Origin: JAKLKS01 sp964370855
GTDB lineage: Bacteria; Planctomycetota; JAJSAM01; JAKLKS01
Direction: 5' to 3'
Length of the DNA: 48,644 bases
NCBI GenBank assembly: GCA_964370855.1
Contig: CAYJMF010000028.1
Span: 1 to 48,644 of the forward strand
Within the stretch, counting starts at the first letter, position 1. Each line of letters starts with the position of its first letter. Made by a program: the position numbers and the translations under genes. Of this stretch, positions 32,019 through 39,790 are shown piece after piece. The notes below the pieces were generated by a model that saw only the letters and a program-made list of their open reading frames with translations, was not told where the DNA came from and did no database searches.

Positions 32019-33491
32019 ATGGCGGGAGTGGAAAGGAAAAGGCAAGTGATCATCAGTGTTCGACCAGAGTCTTTAGTCGCCCACCCGCAGAACCCCCGCC
32101 CCCGACTCACCGAGGCCGAGCTCGCTGAGCTCCGGGCCTCCATCGAGGTCCACGGCCAGGTCCAGCCCTGCATCGTCCGCAAGGTGGGGGAGAACGGCTC
32201 GACCAAGTTCCAGATCGTCATCGGACACCGGCGAGCCTTTGTCGGCAAGCTCCTCGACAGGGATGTGCCCTGCATCGTGGAGGACCTAGACGACGACGAA
32301 GCCCTCGCCCTCATGCTCTCGGACAACCGCGTTCGCACGGACCCCGACCCGTTCATGGAGTCGAAGGCCGTGGACGCCCTGCTCAAGAAGGATGGCCACA
32401 CCCTGCAGTCCGTGGCCGACCTCCTCGGGAAGAGCCCGAAGTGGGTTGCCCAGCGGGCCAACCTTCGGACGCTCACGAAGAGATCCCGCGAGTCACTCGC
32501 CCGAGCTGGCTGGCCGGTGAGTTGGCTCGAAGAGTGGGCCAGGCTCTCCCCAGAAGTCCAGGACGCCGAGGTCGAGAAGGTCTCCTGGGTCCGGGACCCA
32601 CAGCAGCTCAAGGGGATCGTCGGCCGGTACCTCCACCTCCTCGGCCGTGCGCCGTGGAAGCTGGATGACGCCACGCTTTGTCCAAAGGCCGGTCCGTGTA
32701 CCGCCTGCCCCATGCAGTCCATGTACTCCCCCGGGCTCTTCACCGATGGCGAGGAGAAGGACGTCGAGAAGGCCACATGCCGTGACGCCATGTGCTGGAA
32801 AGCCAAGGCCGACGCCCATGTCGCTCGAGAGCTGTCCCGGGATCGGGAGAAGAACCCGAACACGGTCCTCGTCGCTGCGGACGTCGATGCCAAGCACCTC
32901 CCGTCTCTCAAGGCCGAGAAGGTCCTCAACGCCTGGGAGGTGGAGAAGGCCAAGAAGGGCGCCAAGGACGCCGTGCCGGCCCTTCGGGTCACCTCCGATG
33001 GCCAGGTCACCCGGACCTTCGTGTTGGCCCAGAAGGCCGCCCAGGGCCCCGGGAATGGGAAGAAGCCCAAGACCGTGGACCTGAGCCCGAGAGAGCGTCT
33101 GGAGTCCAGCAAGGCTCGGTACGCCAAGCGCCGGGCCGCCAGGGTCGTCGAGCTCCTCCGGGATGCCATCGAGAACCTGCCCGCCCCGGACCTGAAGGTG
33201 GCCTTGGGCCTCGCGGTCGCCTACAGGCTCCCCGCCGCGGTGGACTCGGGCACACTCAGGGCCCGGAAGACCCGATACGCTCTCGCGGGGAACGCGTTGG
33301 CCTCGGAGGCGTGGGAGAGGGGCCGACGTCCAATCATCGAAGCACTGAGGCACTTCTCCGACGAGTCGCTCGAGATGTCGCTTGTAGAGGGACGCTGGGT
33401 GGCTGGCGTGCTCGGGATCGACCTCACCGTCTTGGAAGCCCAGGCTCTACAGGAGATCCCGGACGCGAGGTGGTGGGCAACCCAGAAGTAG
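32019..33491 (+). CDS. ParB-like nuclease/partition-domain protein
   Basis: 490 aa. An N-terminal ParB/sulfiredoxin fold (about 10-100) with PQNPRPRLTEAELAELRASIEVHGQVQP and IGHRRAFV is followed by an HTH region (TLQSVADLLGKSPKWVAQRANL). Next comes a Cys-rich patch at about 222-270 (CPKAGPCTACPMQSMY, CRDAMCWKAKA) that may bind metal. The Lys/Arg-rich C-terminal 200 residues are unlike chromosomal ParB. Such proteins occur on plasmids and phages. No parA is nearby. It is the only rightward gene amid the defence genes, divergent from the PARIS-like pair and convergent with the BREX operon. Confidence 0.85.
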   Translation: MAGVERKRQVIISVRPESLVAHPQNPRPRLTEAELAELRASIEVHGQVQPCIVRKVGENGSTKFQIVIGHRRAFVGKLLDRDVPCIVEDLDDDEALALMLSDNRVRTDPDPFMESKAVDALLKKDGHTLQSVADLLGKSPKWVAQRANLRTLTKRSRESLARAGWPVSWLEEWARLSPEVQDAEVEKVSWVRDPQQLKGIVGRYLHLLGRAPWKLDDATLCPKAGPCTACPMQSMYSPGLFTDGEEKDVEKATCRDAMCWKAKADAHVARELSRDREKNPNTVLVAADVDAKHLPSLKAEKVLNAWEVEKAKKGAKDAVPALRVTSDGQVTRTFVLAQKAAQGPGNGKKPKTVDLSPRERLESSKARYAKRRAARVVELLRDAIENLPAPDLKVALGLAVAYRLPAAVDSGTLRARKTRYALAGNALASEAWERGRRPIIEALRHFSDESLEMSLVEGRWVAGVLGIDLTVLEAQALQEIPDARWWATQK

Positions 33492-33505
33492 TTCCGGCGG
33501 CTCCA

Positions 33506-34141
33506 TCAAACCGCGAGGAGGATGTAGCGGAACTCCCCGGACGGAGCGGAGCCAACGGTGGAGAAGGCGTTCCACCGAACTTGATAGCGACCAGACAACG
33601 CGATTGGCTCACTGCGGCCCTTGGTGGTTCCAGCACTCGCCTTGCTCGTCCACCGGAGAGAGCCTAGGACGGTCCTTCCTTCATAGGCGCGGAATGCGGC
33701 ATCGACCACCGTGGAGTTCCCCTCGGCCCAGAACCCTGAGTCGTTCGTCAGGAGGACCACCGCTCCTCCGCTCAGCCGTCCAGAGCGGGTCCAGTCTTCA
33801 AGGCGCGCAACGTCCTTCCAGAAGTCGTATCGACGGATGTCCTGAGCGGCTTGGTTAGCAAGGTCGAATGTCTCCCCGGCTAGTTCGCACTGCAGTCTCC
33901 GGGTTTGGTACTTGAGCTCGATCCCCTTCCAGGCTCCCCTTCGCCTGACGGCAAGATCAAGTGCGCGACGAGAGCGGCCTTCGCTGAAGGGGCGTTCGAC
34001 GCGTACTTCCTCCACCTCAGAGTCGTGCCGCAGCTCCCACGCGAGCTCATGCTGGAGATCTGCTTCGGAGTGAAAGACAGGCCGGCGCCGGGCGAGTTTC
34101 GCCATTGCGTCCCTCAACCACCCGGGATCTGCGGGGCTCAC
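33506..34141 (-). CDS. PD-(D/E)XK nuclease-like protein at the end of the BREX operon
   Basis: 211 aa. RRRPVFHSEADLQHELAWEL gives an N-terminal helix with a conserved Glu. RRALDLAV supplies the Asp and GIELKYQ the E-x-K, in the spacing of PD-(D/E)XK nucleases. QAAQDIRRYDFWKDVARLE and VVLLTNDSGFW follow. The GTG start overlaps the brxA TGA (GTGA), so it is translated with the BREX genes. Downstream it ends 15 bases from the convergent ParB-like gene. I do not know this protein as a standard BREX-3 part; it may be an accessory restriction nuclease. Confidence 0.75.
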   Translation of the reverse strand: MSPADPGWLRDAMAKLARRRPVFHSEADLQHELAWELRHDSEVEEVRVERPFSEGRSRRALDLAVRRRGAWKGIELKYQTRRLQCELAGETFDLANQAAQDIRRYDFWKDVARLEDWTRSGRLSGGAVVLLTNDSGFWAEGNSTVVDAAFRAYEGRTVLGSLRWTSKASAGTTKGRSEPIALSGRYQVRWNAFSTVGSAPSGEFRYILLAV

Positions 34142-34881
34142 TTGGCGCTCGTGCTCGCGAGGGCTAGAGACTCCCCATCGCCATGACGGAGGAACTCGAA
34201 CACGTCCGACTTCCGGAGTGCCGGTACGAGAGGTGCGAGCTGGAAGGGGAAGATGTTGGGCGCGGTGATCAGGTCCTGGGAAGGCACAGCATCCCTTCGG
34301 TCCTGGCGCAGGACCGCCTCTGCTAGTGCCTCCGCGACCGCAGTCGATATCGGCAGGGCCGTGCGTGCCAGCCGGTAGGCCCCTGGCCTTCCAGCGTCTG
34401 CCAGGACACCCCACTGGTTCCACGAGCGAACAATCCGGTTCGCAGCCCTCTCCGCCGTCTGCCTCTCTCCCCACTTCTCCCTAACCCGCCGCCTCGCCTG
34501 CCCCCAGGTCAGGTTTCCCTGAAGAGCAAGGAGCCGTCCGACGATCGCTGCCACGTCGGCGTAAAAGGGGTACGAGAGCATGCACATCGCCCAGTGAGCA
34601 CCGAGCCGGTCCGCCGGGGTCCCCTCCGTCAGAACAGGCAACAGGCGATCGCGGGCCGCGCGTGCGTGGATGGGAACGCGGTGCCAGACGCCGAGGAGGA
34701 CGGTGACGGTCTTGGCACGGCTTCCGCGCTTCCCCTCGCCATCGACGACACCGGTTAGCACCCGCTCGAGGTACGCCCGAGCTGTGGGGAGGTCGTCGCC
34801 CGCGGCGGCCCTCGCGGCCGAGGCGTCCAGCCACTGGAGGTCCAGGCGGCGATCGAACCCGATGGTCTTTCGGCTCTTCAT
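34138..34881 (-). CDS. brxA: BrxA-like BREX-3 protein
   Basis: 247 aa, soluble and helical: AYLERVLTGVVDGEGKRGSRAKTVTVLLGVWHRVP, WAMCMLSYPFYADVAAIVGRLL and AANRIVRSWNQWGVLAD. Its place right after pglZ, with an ATGA overlap, is that of brxA in type 3 BREX, and the content agrees with a small DUF1819-like DNA-binding protein. My similarity call rests partly on position, so the assignment is less certain than for the enzymes. It overlaps by GTGA the nuclease gene that follows. Confidence 0.65.
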   Translation of the reverse strand: MKSRKTIGFDRRLDLQWLDASAARAAAGDDLPTARAYLERVLTGVVDGEGKRGSRAKTVTVLLGVWHRVPIHARAARDRLLPVLTEGTPADRLGAHWAMCMLSYPFYADVAAIVGRLLALQGNLTWGQARRRVREKWGERQTAERAANRIVRSWNQWGVLADAGRPGAYRLARTALPISTAVAEALAEAVLRQDRRDAVPSQDLITAPNIFPFQLAPLVPALRKSDVFEFLRHGDGESLALASTSAK

Positions 34882-36938
34882 GCCTGCCTGAAGATACGGA
34901 CGAAGGGGACAACGACCTCTTCGATGGAGATGCCTCCGTGGCCAACGGTTTCACGCCCGGCCGTCACGAACGCGGTTCCCGCAGGCGCCAGGAGAGGGAA
35001 GTACTTCTCCGGCAATCCGTGAGGAAGCCACTCGATCGTCTCCGAGTGCTGAGCGTGCGTCCGGGCCCGGGTTGCCTCATCACGGAAGACGTGCGCGCGC
35101 TCTCCGCGCTCCTCGGCCAGGCCTCCGACGCTGGGCTTGCCGGTGCCCACGCATTCGTGGTTGCCGTGGTCCGCGGTGATCGCGATCTCAAACCCGCCGT
35201 CGAGGAGCACGCGCACCAGTCGCGAGAAGTGGCCCTGCCGACACCACTCCGCCACGTTCACGTGGAGGCCTCGGGACCCGAGCGTGCCCCCGTGCAGAGT
35301 CTCGTCCAACCAGCCGACCACCAGGCCCAGGACCCTGTGACGGTGATCATCGACGAGCACGGCGACCCTATCTACCAGCGCCGCTGTCGACTCCTGAGCC
35401 CCCTGCTTCGTGTACGCCACCTCCTGGGCCCGGAGGTCCTTGTCGGCCCAGAACTTCTCCCATCGCCTCTCTTCCGCGGAGGTGGTGTCGATCGTGCCCC
35501 CGAAGTACTCAGGCGCTTCCCCGGCGAAGATGGCCTGACGAGAGACCGTGGTCAAGGTGGGCACCCAGGCGAAGGTCGCCCCTTCCTCGACGCGGACACC
35601 TGCCGACGATGCAATGGCGAGGTGGTCCCGGAGGAGGGGCCACTGAGCGAGAGCCAGCCCATCCACGACGACTAGAGCGACTCGACGGGGCCCGCCTTCA
35701 CCGCGCGATAGAAGACGGGCTAGGAACTGCGGCACCTGATGCACCATCGTCGGGGTCGGCCACCACGCGCTGTTCGGAAGCGATCCGAAGTGGAGGGCCA
35801 TCCACTGGCTGAAGGCCGTTTCCACGCGACGGCGGATCCCCTCGGCATCCGCGGTGCCTGACACCGATGCAGACTCGCCGGCAATGTCCCTTGCGTGGCG
35901 CCACTCCCCGTACCGCCGCGCCGTCTCCAGCCACGGGGAGTAGGCGGCGTCGGGGCCTGGGATGCCAGCGATGATGCGCTTCGCGAGGTCAGCGAGACGC
36001 TGGCCCTGATCAATCTCCGGGACTCCAACGACCCCCTTCGCCATCCAGGAGTCACCGACGCTCTTCCTTGGAACGACATCCGAGGGACGGAGCAGCCCCT
36101 CCACGAACAGGTTGTCCATGTACACGCGGATACGTTCGTGGTCGAACGGGAGGAAATCGGGCCCGGGGAAGGCCCTTTCTGCGCCTGCCTCCGACTCCCC
36201 GACAGACGAACCGCCGGTCCCTACATTGGCACGCAGGAAGAGCGGCCATCGCTCCTGGAGGAACGCGAAGAACGCGTCCCGGCTCGGGACGATCTGATCC
36301 AGGGGCCAGCCATCGAAGTGACCCGAGCGCTGAAGGACCTGCACGAACCGATCCGCCAATGCGCTGGGAAGCCTCCGGCTGCCGTAGTGGAGTTTGAGAA
36401 GGGCCTCCAGCAGGTCTTCCGGCGTGCGGAGCACCGCCGGTGCGACCTGGTGGACGTGGAGGAGGATGAAGTCGGCGGTCGCCGTCTGACCCTTGTCCTC
36501 GCCATCGAGGTGCCGCTGGGCATCGAAGAGCGCGTCGAGGTCCTCCCGGGGCAACTTCGCGACGATGGAGGGGACGAGCCGCGGGAACAGCTCCCCGATG
36601 CTGAAGGAGAGCAGGCGGTGGTTGCGCCTTGCTTTCTCGAGCAGGTCAAACGGCAGCGCATCGACATCGGCCTGCGGGGCGCGGAGTACCACGACCAGGG
36701 TTGTCGCCTCCCCTCGGTCCCAGATCTGCCGGTATCGGTTCTCGTAGGCGAACCGGAACGCCACGTGGTCCTCGAACGTGATCAGGTCGAAACCCTGGGC
36801 CCGGATCCCCTCCACCAGGCGCTGTTCCGTCAGGAGATCGTCCGGGTCCGCCACGATGGTGAGCCGGGAAGTCGCGGCGATGTCCCGGTTGAAGTGCTGC
36901 AGGAGGGGGGCTCGCCAGCCGGAGGTCTGCTCGGTCAC
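34878..36938 (-). CDS. pglZ: PglZ, BREX alkaline-phosphatase-fold protein
   Basis: 686 aa. Marks of the PglZ family: LVVVDGLALAQW with Asp426, the nucleophile region VPTLTTVSRQAIFAGEAP (about 459-476), ITADHGNHE with Asp590 and His591, and near the C-terminus VGHGGISIEEVVVPF. The N-terminal region starts LTIVADPDDLLTEQRL. PglZ is a core protein of all BREX types and is required for defence; metal-dependent phosphodiesterase activity has been reported. The GTG start overlaps the helicase stop (GTGA). Confidence 0.93.
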   Translation of the reverse strand: MTEQTSGWRAPLLQHFNRDIAATSRLTIVADPDDLLTEQRLVEGIRAQGFDLITFEDHVAFRFAYENRYRQIWDRGEATTLVVVLRAPQADVDALPFDLLEKARRNHRLLSFSIGELFPRLVPSIVAKLPREDLDALFDAQRHLDGEDKGQTATADFILLHVHQVAPAVLRTPEDLLEALLKLHYGSRRLPSALADRFVQVLQRSGHFDGWPLDQIVPSRDAFFAFLQERWPLFLRANVGTGGSSVGESEAGAERAFPGPDFLPFDHERIRVYMDNLFVEGLLRPSDVVPRKSVGDSWMAKGVVGVPEIDQGQRLADLAKRIIAGIPGPDAAYSPWLETARRYGEWRHARDIAGESASVSGTADAEGIRRRVETAFSQWMALHFGSLPNSAWWPTPTMVHQVPQFLARLLSRGEGGPRRVALVVVDGLALAQWPLLRDHLAIASSAGVRVEEGATFAWVPTLTTVSRQAIFAGEAPEYFGGTIDTTSAEERRWEKFWADKDLRAQEVAYTKQGAQESTAALVDRVAVLVDDHRHRVLGLVVGWLDETLHGGTLGSRGLHVNVAEWCRQGHFSRLVRVLLDGGFEIAITADHGNHECVGTGKPSVGGLAEERGERAHVFRDEATRARTHAQHSETIEWLPHGLPEKYFPLLAPAGTAFVTAGRETVGHGGISIEEVVVPFVRIFRQA

Positions 36939-39790
36939 GCAGACGGCGTTCCGGGCGCGACACGAAGGATCAGGAGTGCCGTGAGTTCGGGGACGGCGCT
37001 CTCCATCGCGGCCATGCGCCCCTCCCAGTCCTTGCGCTCCCGGTCTAGCCCTTCGAGACGGTGGGCCCGGACTTCGGCCAGGCCGGACCTCTCCGCGGCC
37101 TTCCTGCGAGTGGAGAAGGCATGGACCCCCTTCCGCCGCTCCCGGGCGACACGCGAGCGGTGGCGGCCCAGAAGCTCATGGTACAGGTCCGCCCCCTGCT
37201 GCTCCGCGATGCCGCGGCAGGTGTCCCAAGCTTGAGTGGCGTCATCACCCTGGACGGGCTTCTCGAGGAACCGGACGCCACGGTCCCCGTCCTTCAGGAG
37301 CCGATCCCAAACCGTACGAGCGGTGGGTGGGAGGGACTTGCCGCCATCAGCGAGGAACAGCGGGAGCAACCGCGACTCTTGGCTCGATCTAGCACCGAGA
37401 GAGATGCGCCACAGCGACCACGTGCCAGAGATACGCTCCGAGACGCCCGTGATCTGCACGACGGGGACGGGCATGCCGGGCGCCCACGGGGGGACGAGGT
37501 CCAGGATCCTGCGGACCCGGGGGTCCTCGATGGTCAGGTGGCAGGTGCCCGGCGCTGCCGCCAGGTCCCGTGTGAACACCGCGCTCGCGACCTCGCTGCC
37601 ATCGGGCCAGCGCAGACGGTAGCCCGGCTCCGCGACCTTGACCGCCGCTCCGACGCAGGCTCGGCTCCGCAAATAGGCAAGGGTCATCCGTTCGGTCCAG
37701 TGGGGGAGCATGTGATCGGCGACTTCACGGGCCACCCGTGGCTCGATCACGGGAGGGTCCCCGAGGAGGGCGGCGCCCTTCTTCGTCGCCGTGACCGACT
37801 CTCGGACCTCCTCGATGAGCTCGTCCACCTTGCGGTGCTCTTCCCCCGGAGCCGCAAGGGCGCGAGCAAACAGGTCCTCGAACCGTGCGCCCGAGTCCTC
37901 GGAGTCGAGGACGTCGCTAAGCTTGTCGACCCCGAACTCCTCCAGGATCCGGCGCAGCTTCTCCTCGAGGACCTCGCGCACCCGGAGTTCCACGGTGTCG
38001 TCGAGTGCGAAGTTGATGGCGCGGACCGGCTTGGCTTGACCGATGCGGTCCACGCGCCCGATGCGCTGCTCGACCTTCATGGGGTTCCAGGGCAGGTCGT
38101 AGTTGACGACCACATGGCAGAACTGGAGGTTGAGGCCTTCACCGCCTGCGTCCGTCGAGACGAGGATCCTCGCCGGTCCGGCGAACTCCCGGAGCACGGC
38201 CTGCCGCTCGTCCATGTCCAGGTGGCCATTGAGCCGCACGACCCGGTAGCCCCGCTCCCCGAGGAACTCCGCGAGCATCTCCTGCGTCGGGATGAACTCG
38301 GTGAAGACGAGTACCTTGAGGGCCGGGTCGTTCTCGTCCCGCTCCAGCTTCTGGATCCACTCCAGGATGGCACGCGCCTTAGTGTCGGGACCCTGCTCCT
38401 CACACCGCCTTGCCGCAGCAAGCAGGGACTCCACCTCCCGGGCCTCGTCCTTCGTCGCCTCGGCCCGGACTCCGGCGAGGGTCTCCAGCTGCTCCTGGCC
38501 TTCCATGGTTGCGAACGTCTCGGGGTCTCCCTCGGGGAAGAGCGGGAGCGGCGCGACGGGGGCGCGGAGCACCTCCAGCCGCTTCTCCAAGGCCGTCCGG
38601 ATGGCCCTCGTGCTTGAGGTCACGAGGCGCTGCAAGAGCAGCATGAGGAACCCGACGGCGTAGCGACGTTCACGTTGGGCGCGGTTGTAGCCATCTCGGG
38701 CGTAGGAGGTCACGGCATCGTAGAGGCTCCTCTGCTCTTCGCGCCCCGGGTCCCACGCGACCGGGAACAGCTGGGTCTTCCGGGGCTGGAAGAGCGCGCG
38801 GCCGTCGGCGTCGAGGGCGTTCCGCTTTTCGGTGCGGATGACATAGGGGGCGACTCGCTCCCGGTGGATGTCCCCTTCGTTCGCGAAGGCCTCCGGGTCG
38901 AGGAAGGACAGGAGCCTGCGGAACCCATCAGTCTTCCCCTGGTGCGGGGTCGCGCTCAGGAGGAGCAGGTAAGGCGTCGCCTCCGACACGGCCTCCCCGA
39001 GGCGATACCTGGCGACCTGAGACGTTGCGCCTCCCAGGCGATGGGCCTCGTCGATGACAACGAGGTCCCACCCCGCCAGGACCAGGTCCTCGAAGCGCTC
39101 GCGATTGTGACGGGCGACATCCTCCGCGGACCAACCCCGGCGGGCATCCATGGGCTTCACCGAGTCGAGGGGGCAGACAACCTGATCATGGAGCCGCCAT
39201 GGGTTGTCCTCCTCGCCAAGGGCACCGGCTCTCCTCCAGGCATCGAAGTCGGCCGGCACGACGGCCCGGAAGTCCTCATGGAAGCGGGTCTTCATCTCCT
39301 GGACCCACTGGGGAACCAGCCCTGCAGGGGCGATGACAAGCGTCCGGTGGACCAGCCCGCGGAGCTTCAGTTCGCGGAGGATGAGACCTGCCTCGATGGT
39401 CTTGCCTAGCCCCACCTCGTCAGCCAGCAGATACCGGACCCGGTCCCCCTCGAGCGCGCGGGACAGGGTGTAGAGCTGGTGGGGTAGGGGAATGACCGTT
39501 GCTTCGAGAGGGGCGACGAGCGAGTCCCGGGCGAGCGTGTCCAGGATGCGTGCCGCGGCGCTGGCATAGGTCACCTCGTCGATGCCAGGGGCCGCGTCCG
39601 CCAACGAGAGCTGCTTCACAGCGTTCGCAGGCACCTGTAGGACCCGGTCCTCCGTCGGGACCCAGATCCTGTAAGAGGCCTGCCCCCACAGTCCCGTCGT
39701 CTCAAGGACCCTGCAGGGAGTTCGATGCTCGACGCTCCAGACCCAGTCCCCGATCTCTGCGTCGCTACCGGGGGGCGGTCCGTCGCTCAC
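36935..39790 (-). CDS. brxHII: BrxHII, SNF2-type helicase of BREX type 3
   Basis: 951 aa. RapA/SNF2-like: an N-terminal SH3-like region (IGDWVWSVEHRTPCRVLE), PHQLYTLSRAL, Walker A DEVGLGKTIEAGL (124-136), DEAH in VVIDEAHRLGG, LLLSATPHQGK, a second RecA domain with VLVFTEFIPTQEML, STDAGGEGLNLQ and QRIGRVDRIGQ. The last 250 residues are a BREX-type tail. The enzyme is expected to translocate on dsDNA using ATP. GTG start overlapping the methylase stop (GTGA). Confidence 0.92.
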   Translation of the reverse strand: MSDGPPPGSDAEIGDWVWSVEHRTPCRVLETTGLWGQASYRIWVPTEDRVLQVPANAVKQLSLADAAPGIDEVTYASAAARILDTLARDSLVAPLEATVIPLPHQLYTLSRALEGDRVRYLLADEVGLGKTIEAGLILRELKLRGLVHRTLVIAPAGLVPQWVQEMKTRFHEDFRAVVPADFDAWRRAGALGEEDNPWRLHDQVVCPLDSVKPMDARRGWSAEDVARHNRERFEDLVLAGWDLVVIDEAHRLGGATSQVARYRLGEAVSEATPYLLLLSATPHQGKTDGFRRLLSFLDPEAFANEGDIHRERVAPYVIRTEKRNALDADGRALFQPRKTQLFPVAWDPGREEQRSLYDAVTSYARDGYNRAQRERRYAVGFLMLLLQRLVTSSTRAIRTALEKRLEVLRAPVAPLPLFPEGDPETFATMEGQEQLETLAGVRAEATKDEAREVESLLAAARRCEEQGPDTKARAILEWIQKLERDENDPALKVLVFTEFIPTQEMLAEFLGERGYRVVRLNGHLDMDERQAVLREFAGPARILVSTDAGGEGLNLQFCHVVVNYDLPWNPMKVEQRIGRVDRIGQAKPVRAINFALDDTVELRVREVLEEKLRRILEEFGVDKLSDVLDSEDSGARFEDLFARALAAPGEEHRKVDELIEEVRESVTATKKGAALLGDPPVIEPRVAREVADHMLPHWTERMTLAYLRSRACVGAAVKVAEPGYRLRWPDGSEVASAVFTRDLAAAPGTCHLTIEDPRVRRILDLVPPWAPGMPVPVVQITGVSERISGTWSLWRISLGARSSQESRLLPLFLADGGKSLPPTARTVWDRLLKDGDRGVRFLEKPVQGDDATQAWDTCRGIAEQQGADLYHELLGRHRSRVARERRKGVHAFSTRRKAAERSGLAEVRAHRLEGLDRERKDWEGRMAAMESAVPELTALLILRVAPGTPSA

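Noticed and set aside
35895..38617. Long plus-strand ORFs opposite pglZ and brxHII
   Set aside because: Overlap fully with well-supported minus-strand enzymes and lack start signals.
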